Below the pieces are notes generated by a model. That model ran no database searches and had not been told where the DNA came from. It saw only the letters and a list, made by a program, of their open reading frames with translations. From contig NZ_FONV01000012.1 in NCBI RefSeq assembly GCF_900113015.1, forward strand, positions 293,308 to 357,307: a DNA stretch of 64,000 bases, read 5' to 3'. The first letter of the stretch is position 1. Every line of letters begins with the position of its first letter. The position numbers were made by a program, and so were the translations under genes. Source of the DNA: Actinoplanes philippinensis (GTDB lineage: Bacteria; Actinomycetota; Actinomycetes; Mycobacteriales; Micromonosporaceae). Of the stretch, positions 41,802 to 49,687 are shown one piece after another.

Positions 41802-42239
41802 CTACGAGCGCACGCCACCAGCGTTTTCGTCTCCCGACAACCGGGTGAGCCGACCCACCGCCCGCTCGACGGCGATGCACCGATCCTCGACGTAGTCGAT
41901 CCCGGCCTCCTCGGCGATCCGACGTGCCTCAGCCGAGAAGATGCCACTCTGCAACCACACCGCGGGCGCGTTGACGGCGATCGCCTGCCGAACGACGTCC
42001 ACGGCATCCCGGGAGGGCCGGAACACGTTCACCAGATCGACGGGCTCGCCCAGATCGGCCAGCGCGGGAACCGCCGGAACACCGAAGATCTCGTCAACGA
42101 ACGGGTTGACCGGCAGAATCCGCCAGCCGTGCCGAAGCATCTGCAACGGCACCGTGTGGGACGGCTTATACGCATCGCGCGACGCCCCCACCACCGCGAT
42201 GACCTTCGCCTCCGCCAGGATCTGCTGGGCACTCCGCAT
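41802..42239 (-). CDS. CoA-binding domain protein
   Basis: A 145-residue Rossmann protein of the YccU/CoA_binding family: 'VIAVVGASRDAYKPSHTVPLQMLRHGWRILPVNP', 'DLVNVFRPSRDAVDVVRQAI' and 'VWLQSGIFSAEARRIAEEAG'. These small proteins bind CoA or nucleotide; their biological role is not known. It stands alone, 53 bases upstream of the DUF4190 gene on the same strand. Confidence 0.9.
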   Translation of the reverse strand: MRSAQQILAEAKVIAVVGASRDAYKPSHTVPLQMLRHGWRILPVNPFVDEIFGVPAVPALADLGEPVDLVNVFRPSRDAVDVVRQAIAVNAPAVWLQSGIFSAEARRIAEEAGIDYVEDRCIAVERAVGRLTRLSGDENAGGVRS

Positions 42240-42568
42240 GAACCAACTCTATGCCGCCCCTCCGCCCTTGCCGATCAACCCGATCGCGTCCTCCATCACA
42301 GCCAAACCCGCACACCAACAAGCCGCGCCGAGCCGGACCGGCAGAGTCGAGGCGAATCCAGCCAAGCCGCTAAAGCCAGCCAAGCCGCAAAAGCCGTGCC
42401 GGGCCGTGCCGATCCGGGCGGTGCCTGGCCGTGCCGATCCGGGCGGTGCCTGGCCGTGCCGATCCGGGCGGTGCCGGGCCGCGAGCGCCGGACCGATCCG
42501 ACCCGCGCCCCGCCGCGAAAGCCGAGCCGAGCCGCCCGCGCCGCCATCGCCGATCGAGTCCGCCGGCC
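42240..42568. other. 329-bp intergenic region with a 25-bp tandem repeat
   Basis: No gene is supported. The left half (42330-42400) has AGCCAAGCCGC-like imperfect units, and the right half the 25-bp array listed next. On the minus strand it lies between the radical SAM gene and the CoA-binding gene. Confidence 0.6.
42403..42477. repeat. 25-bp tandem repeat, three units
   Basis: Units start at 42403, 42428 and 42453: GCCGTGCCGATCC followed by GGGCGGTGCCTG; the third differs by one base at its end. Copies are almost identical, so expansion was recent. Confidence 0.88.
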
Positions 42569-44491
42569 TTACAGGAGGGTGAGCTGGTCGGAGGTCGCCG
42601 GCGCGGGGGAGGGCATCTGGCGGGCCGTGGTCGGGGAAGGGTTGTGCAGGCCGTGCCGGCGTGCCGCCATCCGCACCCGGGCGCTGATCTCCTCCTGGTA
42701 GGCGCGTGGCAGGTAGGAGCCGTTGCCGAACAGCTCGCGGTAGCGTGGCCGCAGGTGGGGATGCTCGCGACCGATCCACGACGCATACCACTCGCGGGCG
42801 CCGGGGCGCAGGTGCAGCGCCAGGGGAGTGACGCCGGTGGCCCCGGCCGCGGCGATCTCCGCCACCGTCTCGTCGATCGACTCCTCGGTGTCGGTGAGGC
42901 CGGGCAGGATCGGCGCCATCAGCACGCCGACCCGGAAGCCGGCGTCGGTGAGCCGGCGCACCGCATCGAGGCGGCGGCGTGGGCTGGGGGTGCCGGGCTC
43001 CGCAGTACGCCAGACGGTCTCGTCGACGAAGCCGACCGAGAAGGACAGCCCCACCTGTGTCACCTCGGCGGCCTGCCGGAGCAGGTCGAGATCGCGCAGG
43101 ATCAGCGTGCCCTTGGTGAGGATCGAGAACGGGTTGGCGTGGTCGCGCAGCGCCGCCAGGATCTCCGGCATCAACCGGTAACGCCCCTCGGCCCGCTGGT
43201 AGACGTCGACGTTGGTGCCCATCGCGATCGGCGCGCCGGACCACCGTGGGTCGCCCAGCTCGCGGCGGATGAGCTCGCCCGCGTTCACCTTTACCACCAC
43301 GCGGGTGTCGAAGTCGCTGCCGGAGTCCAGGTCGAGGTAGGTGTGCGTGTTGCGGGCGAAGCAGTTGTGGCTGACCACCCCGTCGGCGATGAAGTCGCCG
43401 GTGCCGGTGGAGATGTCGAAGAGCGGCAGCGTGAGCCCGAGGTCCTCGATGTCGACGACGGCGAGCCGCCGTTCCTGGCGGACCCCCACCCCGGAGGCGT
43501 CGAGCGGCCCCATCGAGGCGCCGGTCAGGTGCCTGAAGCGCAGGGCGGCGTCGAGGTGCCGCTCGGTCTCCACCCGGCCGATCATGCCGGGCCGGATCGG
43601 GCCGGGGCCGCGGGCGACCAGGCCGAGGTGGGTCAGCGCCTCGGCCACCCGCCGCAGGTAGGGTGCGTCGCCGCAGGCGAAGGTGACGGTCAGCCGGTCG
43701 GTGTGGCCGACCGCGCCATACGCCCCGGCGAGGAACCCCCGGAACCAGTCGCCGGTCGGCAGCTCGGGCCAGCGCACGGCCTCGGTCAGCGAGACGTCGT
43801 CGAGATAGCCGTCGGCCCGGACCCAGGCGTCGCTCTCCACGGCCGTCCCGCCGTCGGCGGCGTCACCCCGAACCAGGCCGCACACGAACCCGGCCTGATA
43901 GTCGGGCGACTCCTTGGGCGGCTCGGCGAACCGGCCCACCCCGAGCATCAGGTCGCCGATCGCGAGGGCGGGCTGGTGCGGCTCGGACGGGCTGACGTGC
44001 CGCCAGCCGCGGTCGGTGAGGAACCGGTGGTCGCCGCTGCCGACCAGGCGGGTGCCGTCGGCCAGGGTGACCCGGAAGGCGGGTTTCGTGGTCTCCCAGT
44101 GGTCGAGCACCGTGGTCGGCACATAACGGCGGTGCGCCCCGGCGCCCATGGTGCCCATCACCGCGTCGCCGGGGCGGATCTGCGCCAGCGGCCGTGTGGA
44201 GCCGTCGGCGAGCAGGATCGGCGTGTCTCCGGCCAGGCAGTAGGTGCAGGCGTGGGAGCAGCCGCGATAGGGGTTGACGGTCCACTCGAACGGCACCCGG
44301 GACCGGCCTGGCACCCGGTTGATCAGGGATTTCGCGCGGACCTCGTAGAAGGTCATGCCCGCGAACCCCGGTGTGTCGAAGGTGCGGACGGTCGCGCCGG
44401 GCAGCGCCAGCGGCAGGGGTGGAGCCGCCGGCGCCGCCCTGTCCAGGAGCGTGGCGTCATCGGGCTGAGCCGACAGATGGGACCATCGCAT
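42569..44491 (-). CDS. Rv2578c family radical SAM protein interrupted by an intein
   Basis: A 640-residue precursor. The N-extein (1-84) ends 'NPYRGCSHACTY'; the intein is 85-376; the C-extein (377-640) begins CFARNTHTYLDLDSGSDFDTRVVVK. Joined exteins give the cluster motif CSHACTYCFAR (CX3CX2C), so only the spliced protein can bind the [4Fe-4S] cluster that cleaves SAM. Further family blocks are 'ALGTNVDVYQRAEGRYRLMPEIL'-like sequence, 'FSILTKGTLILRDLDLL' and 'GVTPLALHLRPGAREWYASWIGREHP'. Homologues include Rv2578c of M. tuberculosis; substrate unknown. Start ATG at 44491 (MRWSHLSAQ) matches family starts better than one 63 bases upstream. Confidence 0.95.
   Translation of the reverse strand: MRWSHLSAQPDDATLLDRAAPAAPPLPLALPGATVRTFDTPGFAGMTFYEVRAKSLINRVPGRSRVPFEWTVNPYRGCSHACTYCLAGDTPILLADGSTRPLAQIRPGDAVMGTMGAGAHRRYVPTTVLDHWETTKPAFRVTLADGTRLVGSGDHRFLTDRGWRHVSPSEPHQPALAIGDLMLGVGRFAEPPKESPDYQAGFVCGLVRGDAADGGTAVESDAWVRADGYLDDVSLTEAVRWPELPTGDWFRGFLAGAYGAVGHTDRLTVTFACGDAPYLRRVAEALTHLGLVARGPGPIRPGMIGRVETERHLDAALRFRHLTGASMGPLDASGVGVRQERRLAVVDIEDLGLTLPLFDISTGTGDFIADGVVSHNCFARNTHTYLDLDSGSDFDTRVVVKVNAGELIRRELGDPRWSGAPIAMGTNVDVYQRAEGRYRLMPEILAALRDHANPFSILTKGTLILRDLDLLRQAAEVTQVGLSFSVGFVDETVWRTAEPGTPSPRRRLDAVRRLTDAGFRVGVLMAPILPGLTDTEESIDETVAEIAAAGATGVTPLALHLRPGAREWYASWIGREHPHLRPRYRELFGNGSYLPRAYQEEISARVRMAARRHGLHNPSPTTARQMPSPAPATSDQLTLL
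43364..44239 (-). other. Intein coding region (292 residues) within the radical SAM gene
   Basis: The intein begins with Cys (CLAGDTPILLADGSTRPLAQ, block A) and ends VVSHN, followed by Cys as the first C-extein residue, so it is a class 1 Cys/Asn-type element with the penultimate His. Block B is 'GSGDHRFLTDRGW'-like. A LAGLIDADG endonuclease core is visible: block C 'YQAGFVCGLVRGDA' keeps the acidic residue, block E 'FRGFLAGAYGAVG' has lost it (usually DAEG). The endonuclease is therefore probably inactive while splicing residues are intact. Confidence 0.93.
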
Positions 44492-44619
44492 GGCGAGTAT
44501 TAGAACACACGTTCGATGCCGCGCCCATGGCCATCCTCGAACAGGTGTACACAACGGAGCGTACGCCGAAAGGCCCGCGGATCCGAGGATCCACGGGCCT
44601 TTCCGGTCTCGTTGGCGGG

Positions 44620-45075
44620 TCAGCTGCGGCCGGCCGCAGCCTCCTCCTTGGCCGGCGCGTCGGCCGGCGCCGCCTTCTCCGCGGGGGCGGCCTCGGCGGT
44701 CTCGCCGTGCGCGCTCTTGCGGTGGGCGGCCATCTGCTCACGCACCTCGTCCATGTCGAGCTCCTGGACCTTCTCGATCAGGCTCTCCAGGGACGACTCC
44801 GGAAGTGCTCCGGGCTGGGCGAAGACCACGACCCCGTCGCGGATCGCCATGATGGTCGGGATCGACCGGATGTCGAATTTGGCGGCGAGCAACTGCTCGG
44901 CCTCGGTGTCGACCTTTCCGAAGGTGATCTCCGGGTGCTTCTCCGAAGAGCGCTCGTAGGTCGGCGCGAAGCGGACGCAGGGCCCGCACCAGCTGGCCCA
45001 GAAGTCGACCAGGACGATGCCGTCCTGGCTGGTGACCTCGTCGAAGTTCGCTGTGGTCAGCGTAACCGTCGCCAT
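44620..45075 (-). CDS. Thioredoxin with Ala/Glu-rich tail
   Basis: A 151-residue thioredoxin. The active site is DFWASWCGPCVRFAPTYE, followed by 'TFGKVDTEAEQLLAAKFDIRSIPTIMAIRDG' with the cis-Pro. The last about 35 residues are Ala/Glu/Lys-rich (ETAEAAPAEKAAPADAPAKEEAAAG), not part of the fold. Start ATG at 45075 has GGAGG four bases upstream. Acts as a cytoplasmic disulfide reductant with NADPH-thioredoxin reductase. A TGTGA-N6-TCACA box lies 290 bases upstream. Confidence 0.93.
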   Translation of the reverse strand: MATVTLTTANFDEVTSQDGIVLVDFWASWCGPCVRFAPTYERSSEKHPEITFGKVDTEAEQLLAAKFDIRSIPTIMAIRDGVVVFAQPGALPESSLESLIEKVQELDMDEVREQMAAHRKSAHGETAEAAPAEKAAPADAPAKEEAAAGRS

Positions 45076-45365
45076 GATGCCTCCGTCTGCGGGAATCGCT
45101 TTCGTCGGGTGAAACTCCGGATACCCATCACTCATTCCCGTACTGAGCGCCGCGACACGTGGCGTGCGGCACGTTCCGGGGTTCCACACCCGCAAACGAC
45201 ACGGGCGCCTCATGGTAACCGAAAGTAGGCGCCTGGTGTCTGGTTGCCGACACGATCGAGCGGGAGCTTCGATCCCGGATCGTATGATCTAGGCGATATG
45301 ACCTGGCTAGGCGGTGCCATTGGGAGCGATCCCGGCTGTGACGCGAAATAGTTAACTAACCTAAA

Positions 45366-45381
45366 TGTGAGCTGCCTCACA
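45366..45381. promoter_or_regulatory. Crp-type (or Rex-like) palindrome
   Basis: TGTGAGCTGCCTCACA fits the Crp consensus TGTGA-N6-TCACA exactly and fits the Rex consensus with three mismatches. It lies 290 bases upstream of the thioredoxin gene and 202 bases upstream of the SpoU gene. Confidence 0.55.
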
Positions 45382-45568
45382 AACGAAAGTCCTTCACATG
45401 GATACGGACGGTGAGGCAAACTCTTTCCCAACAGAGCGTGGGCGGCGGGTGCCGGGGAGGGCCCCGCCGCTCATTGCGTCTCCTGCCGTTTCGGTCGGCA
45501 TTCAAGCTCGTCCATCTCGGCGTCGCGCCCCACTGTGATCACCTGTCGGTGGCCCGCGGCCGGATCGG

Positions 45569-45574
45569 TAGCCT
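45569..45574 (+). promoter_or_regulatory. -10 box for leaderless SpoU gene
   Basis: TAGCCT ends 8 bases before ATG at 45583; no SD. Confidence 0.5.
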
Positions 45575-45582
45575 AACGCCCC

Positions 45583-46215
45583 ATGACCACGGGCGAGGAC
45601 ACTTCCATCGAGGTCGGCGTGGGCCCGTGGACGGGTGAGTGGCCGGCCGGCGATCACTGGGATCCGGAGTTGCTGGAGCACGGCGACCGGCGCAACGTGG
45701 TCGACCGGTACCGCTACTGGAGCCGGGAGGCCGTGGTAGCCGATCTCGACACTCGCCGGCACGGATTCCACGTGGCGATCGAGAACTGGCAGCACGACTT
45801 CAACATCGGCACTGTCGTACGCAACGCCAACGCCTTTCTCGCCGCCGAGGTGCACATCGTGGGCCGGCGCCGGTGGAACCGCCGTGGCGCCATGGTCACC
45901 GACCGGTACCAGCACGTGCGGCACCATCCGGCGATCGAGGACTTCGTGGCCTGGGCCGCGGCCGAGGACCTGCCGGTGATCGGCATCGACAACCTGCCCG
46001 GCTCGCGCCCGATGGAGACGACCACGCTGCCTCGTCGGTGCGTGCTCCTCTTCGGTCAGGAGGGCCCGGGGCTCTCCGACGCGGCCCGCGAGGCGTGCGC
46101 CGAGCTCTTCTCGATCGCCCAGTATGGCTCGACCCGCTCGATCAACGCCGGAGTGGCCAGCGGAATCGCCATGCACGCGTGGATTCGTGCACATGCCGGA
46201 CCGCCGCCGGAGTGA
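45583..46215 (+). CDS. TrmH/SpoU family RNA 2'-O-methyltransferase
   Basis: A 210-residue SPOUT methyltransferase. Motif 1 is 'NWQHDFNIGTVVRNANAFLAAEVHIVG' (catalytic Arg/Asn), motif 2 'RRCVLLFGQEGPGLSDAAREAC' and motif 3 'AQYGSTRSINAGVASGIAMHAWI', forming the knotted SAM site. It should methylate a ribose in tRNA or rRNA; which one is not clear. The N-terminal 45 residues (GPWTGEWPAGDHWDPELLEHGDRR) are extra to the catalytic fold. Likely leaderless. Confidence 0.92.
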   Translation: MTTGEDTSIEVGVGPWTGEWPAGDHWDPELLEHGDRRNVVDRYRYWSREAVVADLDTRRHGFHVAIENWQHDFNIGTVVRNANAFLAAEVHIVGRRRWNRRGAMVTDRYQHVRHHPAIEDFVAWAAAEDLPVIGIDNLPGSRPMETTTLPRRCVLLFGQEGPGLSDAAREACAELFSIAQYGSTRSINAGVASGIAMHAWIRAHAGPPPE

Positions 46216-46293
46216 CCTGGATCGGCCCGTCTTCGGCCGATTCGCTTGACGGCGCGCCGCGCGACCAGCACGGTATGGAGTGTGGGTGTCACG

Positions 46294-46956
46294 GTGAGTT
46301 GCCCTAGGTGCGCTGCCCAGGTCCGGAAGCCGGATCTGATGCACAGCAGCTGGCGGTGCGACAACTGTGGCGACGTTCCGCCGTTCCACGTCGCCGAGCA
46401 CATCAGCGCGGAGATAGTCGGAACGGTGCTGCGGGAGTCGGCCTCGAGCGCGGAGCGAATACCGCTCTGGTGTCCCTGGCCGCTGCCGTCCGGGTGGATG
46501 GTCACCGGGGCGGGGTGGTCGGGCGACGACCGGTTCGGGGTACGGGCCACGGTGCTCGCCTGCAGCGGCCCGGAGCCGCTCGGTGGCGGGCCCGCGGACC
46601 TGGTGCTGATCGCCGAGCAGCCCGGTGTCGGGCTGGGCACGCGGTTCGCCGGGATCCCGGGGATCGACCCCGGGCACCTGCTCTCCGAGGCGCTCGCCGA
46701 TCGTGGCTCCCACGCCGGTCCACATGCGAAGATCAGGGCGGCCGGACATCCCACTCCACTGTGGTGTGTCAAGTCGCCGGAGGATCGCAGCGCCTACGTG
46801 AGTGAGGCAAAAGGAATGTGGCTCTATGCGGTAGCGTGGCCCGCAAGCGCGGGCTATCTTCTCGCGGAGCACGTCGTCCTGCACGATCTCTCCGAGGGTG
46901 TGCCGCCCGAGCTCGTGTTCGGGGCGCCGTCGCCCTACCTGCACGGTCGTGCCTGA
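46294..46956 (+). CDS. DUF6758 zinc ribbon-containing protein
   Basis: A 220-residue protein. It begins 'SCPRCAAQVRKPDLMHSSWRCDNCGDVPPFHV', a CxxC...CxxC zinc ribbon, followed by the DUF6758 body with 'PLWCPWPLPSGWMVTGAGWSGDDRFGVRATVLACSGPEPLGG' and 'GIDPGHLL'. The family is confined to actinobacteria and often neighbours PHP and small membrane protein genes, as here. Start GTG at 46294; GTG at 46285 is also in frame with GGAG closer to it. Function unknown. Confidence 0.83.
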   Translation: MSCPRCAAQVRKPDLMHSSWRCDNCGDVPPFHVAEHISAEIVGTVLRESASSAERIPLWCPWPLPSGWMVTGAGWSGDDRFGVRATVLACSGPEPLGGGPADLVLIAEQPGVGLGTRFAGIPGIDPGHLLSEALADRGSHAGPHAKIRAAGHPTPLWCVKSPEDRSAYVSEAKGMWLYAVAWPASAGYLLAEHVVLHDLSEGVPPELVFGAPSPYLHGRA

Positions 46957-47085
46957 TCACTGAGGTGTGACCGGCTCCCTTGGCAATCGACTTTCTGGCC
47001 ACTTTGTTCACACGAAGCGACGAAGCTGATACCGTCGGTACTGCCGCGGCGCTGAACGTAACCCGCACCGGAGGAGAAGGCCCCC

Positions 47086-47244
47086 ATGGTCAAGAAGGTC
47101 CTCACCTGGCTTGGTATTGCATTCTTGATCTTCTTCATCGCCTTCAACCCGACCGCCGCGGCGTCGGTGTTCGAGTCACTCGGAGGCACGATCGCTGACA
47201 TCGCCGAGGGCTTCGGCACGTTCTTCACCGACCTCGTCGCATAG
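47086..47244 (+). CDS. Small conserved membrane protein (52 residues)
   Basis: MVKKVLTWLGIAFLIFFIAF then NPTAAASVFESLGGTIADIAEGFGTFFTDLVA: one hydrophobic helix at residues 4-21 and an amphipathic C-terminal helix. A strong GGAGGAGAAGG lies upstream of the ATG. Similar short proteins (MVKKVLTW... start) occur in many actinobacteria before a PH-domain protein gene, as here (10 bases downstream). Function unknown. The upstream stretch has TACCGT and T-rich boxes that may be its promoter. Confidence 0.85.
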   Translation: MVKKVLTWLGIAFLIFFIAFNPTAAASVFESLGGTIADIAEGFGTFFTDLVA

Positions 47245-47253
47245 CATCTCTAC

Positions 47254-48057
47254 ATGGATCCTGGTGACCCGCGAGGTGAGGGCGCCCGTCGCCCTCAGGA
47301 CGACGACGACAGCTTCGGGTGGCGTGATCCCGCGGGCGACGGTCCTGATTACCCGGACGGCGATCTCTTCGACGACGATCCGGCGTACGGGCGGCGCCGC
47401 CGCTCAGCCGACGACGTCTTCGACGAGACGGACGAGTACCAGGCGCCCAGCTTCACCGCTGAGGAGCTCGAAGGGCTCGACCGCGGTGGCGGCCCGCGCC
47501 GCTTCCTCCCGCTGGAGGACGAGCCGACCACACTGGTCGCCCGATACCTGTTCCCCACGGAGCGCTATCGCGGCGAGTGGAAACGGCACTGGATCCACCT
47601 GGCCAAGCCGATCGGCATCGGCGCCGCCGCCACGCTCATCCTCGGCTACCTCGCCGGCTTCCTGACCAAGCAGAACATCAACGGCCTCGTCACCGTCGCC
47701 GTGCTGATCTGGCTCGGCGTGATCAGCTGGGTGGCCTGGGAGGTCTTCGACTGGTATTTCGACCGGTTCATCCTCACCAACAAGCGCGTGATGGTGGTCA
47801 ACGGCATCATCACCCGCAAGGTGGCCATGATGCCACTCCTCCGGGTGACCGACATGAAGTATGAGCAGTCCGCCCTCGGCCGCATGCTGAGCTACGGCAC
47901 GTTCGTCCTCGAGTCGGCCGGCCAGGACCAGGCGTTGCGCGAGGTCAAGCACCTGCCCAACCCCAACGAGCTCTACCTGCGTGTGGTCGAAGAGATGTAC
48001 GAGCCGCAGGCGGTCGAGGCACGGCTGGGCAAGGACGACGAGGGAGACGACGCCTGA
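47254..48057 (+). CDS. Bacterial PH-domain membrane protein
   Basis: A 267-residue protein. Residues 1-about 95 are acidic and Arg-rich low-complexity; two membrane helices follow (about 119-137 and 141-161), then a bPH2 (DUF304) domain 'FILTNKRVMVVNGIITRKVAMMPLLRVTDMKYEQSALGRMLSYGTFVLESAGQDQALREVKHLPNP'. This domain faces the cytoplasm in related proteins. Its gene follows the small membrane protein gene by 10 bases, so they are probably co-expressed. Confidence 0.9.
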   Translation: MDPGDPRGEGARRPQDDDDSFGWRDPAGDGPDYPDGDLFDDDPAYGRRRRSADDVFDETDEYQAPSFTAEELEGLDRGGGPRRFLPLEDEPTTLVARYLFPTERYRGEWKRHWIHLAKPIGIGAAATLILGYLAGFLTKQNINGLVTVAVLIWLGVISWVAWEVFDWYFDRFILTNKRVMVVNGIITRKVAMMPLLRVTDMKYEQSALGRMLSYGTFVLESAGQDQALREVKHLPNPNELYLRVVEEMYEPQAVEARLGKDDEGDDA

Positions 48058-48088
48058 CCTGGACGCCACCCACGTTGGCGTCCAGCGG

Positions 48089-48094
48089 TAGCGT
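48089..48094 (+). promoter_or_regulatory. -10 box for leaderless PHP gene
   Basis: TAGCGT ends 7 bases before ATG at 48102, which also supports this start over codons further upstream. Confidence 0.55.
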
Positions 48095-48101
48095 GACGGT
48101 G

Positions 48102-48953
48102 ATGACCAGTATCGACCTGCACTGTCACTCCACCGCCAGCGACGGCACGCTGACTCCGGCCGAACTGGTCCGAGCAGGAGCCGCGGCCGGGCTCGACGTC
48201 ATGGCGATCACCGACCACGACACCACCGGCGGCTGGGCCGCGGCGGCCGCCGCCCGCCCCGAGGGCCTCCAATTGGTGCGCGGCGCCGAGCTGTCCTGCC
48301 GCTGGCACGGCGCCGATCCGGCCATCCCGCTGCACCTGCTGGCCTACCTCTTCGACCCGGACGAGCCGGTGCTCGCCGCCGAGCTGACCCGGCTGCGCGA
48401 GGACCGGGAGCAGCGCGGCGAGCGGATCGTCGCCAAGCTCCGGGCCGACGGCGTGCCGATCACGTGGGACGAGGTGTGGGGGTATGCGGCCGGCGGCTCG
48501 GTGGGGCGGCCGCACATCGCACAGGCGCTGATCCGGGCCGGCCTGGTCAAAACCACCGACGAGGCATTCGCGTCCGCATGGCTGGGCGCGCGATACTTCG
48601 TACCAAAGTCTGATCTTGATGTTTTTGATGCGGTCCGGGCCGTGCGGGAAGCCGGCGGGGTCGCGGTCTTCGCCCATCCCCGGGCGACCAAACGCGGCCG
48701 GGTGGTGCCCGACGAGCTGATCGTCGCCCTCGCCGACGCCGGCCTCTTCGGCCTGGAGGCCGACCACGAGGATCACTCGCCCGCCGAGCGGGCGCAGATC
48801 AGGGCGCTGGCCGAACGGCTCGGCCTCGCGGTCACCGGATCCTCCGATTTCCACGGTACGCACAAGACCGTCCAACTCGGCGCCTTCCGAACCGCCCCCG
48901 AGATGTACGAGAAGATCGTCGCCGCAGCCTCCGGGGCGCCGGTCCTCGGCTGA
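48102..48953 (+). CDS. PHP domain phosphoesterase (RNase AM-like)
   Basis: A 283-residue metal-dependent phosphoesterase. PHP motifs: 'DLHCHSTASDGTLTPAELV' (HxH), 'DVMAITDHDTTGGW', 'VRGAELSC', 'GGVAVFAHPRATKRGRVVPDELI', 'GLEADHEDHSPAE' and 'VTGSSDFHGTHK'. These are the ligands of the trinuclear metal site. E. coli RNase AM (YciV) and a 3',5'-nucleotide phosphatase of Chromobacterium share this layout. Start ATG 48102 fits the leaderless promoter. Confidence 0.92.
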   Translation: MTSIDLHCHSTASDGTLTPAELVRAGAAAGLDVMAITDHDTTGGWAAAAAARPEGLQLVRGAELSCRWHGADPAIPLHLLAYLFDPDEPVLAAELTRLREDREQRGERIVAKLRADGVPITWDEVWGYAAGGSVGRPHIAQALIRAGLVKTTDEAFASAWLGARYFVPKSDLDVFDAVRAVREAGGVAVFAHPRATKRGRVVPDELIVALADAGLFGLEADHEDHSPAERAQIRALAERLGLAVTGSSDFHGTHKTVQLGAFRTAPEMYEKIVAAASGAPVLG

Positions 48954-49022
48954 ACGCACGACCTTCGGCGGCGCGCGGGGTGACGCTCGCCGCACCCGAC
49001 TGCGCCGACGAGTGACGGACCA

Positions 49023-49028
49023 TAGCCT
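49023..49028 (+). promoter_or_regulatory. -10 box for leaderless marC-like gene
   Basis: TAGCCT ends 6 bases before GTG at 49035; no SD. Confidence 0.5.
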
Positions 49029-49034
49029 GCACGG

Positions 49035-49652
49035 GTGAATGTCAAGCTGTTCGGCGAGTTCTTCGTGACGCTCCTGGTGATCGTCGACCCGCCCGGCATG
49101 GTCCCGGTCTTCCTCGGCCTCACCGGATCCATGCCGGCGAAAGCCCGTAACCGGGCCGGCACCCAGGCTGTGCTGCTCGCGCTCGGCGTCATCGTCGGGT
49201 TCGCCGTCGCCGGGCAGACCCTCCTCGACTACCTGCACGTCCAGCTCCCCGCCCTCCAGGCGGCCGGCGGCCTACTGCTCGTCCTCGTCGCGTTGCAACT
49301 GCTCACCGGCAAGACCGACGAGCCGGCCGAACAGGGCGGCACCAGCAACGTCGCCCTCGTCCCGATCGGCACCCCGCTGCTCGCCGGGCCCGGCGCCATC
49401 GTCGCGACCATGCTGTTCGTGCAACGTGCCGAGAGCGCCGACGAGTATCTGATCCTCGCCGCCGCGATCCTCGCCGTGATGGCCTGCGTCTGGCTGGTGC
49501 TCCGCTTCTCCGGCGTCATCGTCCGCCTGCTGCGCCCGGCCGGGATCGAGGTCCTCACCCGGATCGCCGGCCTTCTCCTGGCGGCCATCGCGGTCCAGCT
49601 CATCGCCGACGCGATCAACGCCTTCGTGAAGTCGTACGCCGCACTGCCCTGA
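49035..49652 (+). CDS. MarC family integral membrane protein
   Basis: A 205-residue protein with six hydrophobic helices and the MarC/UPF0056 signature: 'FFVTLLVIVDPPGMVPVFLGLTG', 'LALGVIVGFAVAGQTLLDYLHVQLPALQAAGGLLLVLVALQLLTG', 'TPLLAGPGAIVATMLFV'. The family's function is unclear; antibiotic-resistance involvement suggested by the name was not upheld for E. coli. Expressed from a probable leaderless promoter. Confidence 0.93.
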   Translation: MNVKLFGEFFVTLLVIVDPPGMVPVFLGLTGSMPAKARNRAGTQAVLLALGVIVGFAVAGQTLLDYLHVQLPALQAAGGLLLVLVALQLLTGKTDEPAEQGGTSNVALVPIGTPLLAGPGAIVATMLFVQRAESADEYLILAAAILAVMACVWLVLRFSGVIVRLLRPAGIEVLTRIAGLLLAAIAVQLIADAINAFVKSYAALP

Positions 49653-49687
49653 CCGGAATTGTCGGGGGGTGCTGGCAGGATGGGATC

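Larger units (their letters stand above)
45076..45582. other. 507-bp divergent intergenic region
   Basis: No convincing gene. The part 45280-45400 is distinctly AT-richer than the window (TAACTAACCTAAATG and nearby). It contains a perfect TGTGA-N6-TCACA palindrome at 45366-45381. A 46-codon frame from ATG 45398 to 45538 lacks the high third-position GC of real genes here. The plus-strand end holds the -10 box of the methyltransferase gene. Such a long AT-rich gap may hide a small RNA. Confidence 0.55.

Noticed and set aside
42431..44503. A 690-codon plus-strand frame over the radical SAM gene
   Set aside because: Shadow of the intein-containing gene; begins inside the 25-bp repeat and has no recognisable domain.
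45398..45538. 46-codon ORF (MDTDGEANSFPTERG...) after the Crp-like box
   Set aside because: Third codon positions are not GC-rich like all real genes here, the SD is weak, and no family is recognised.
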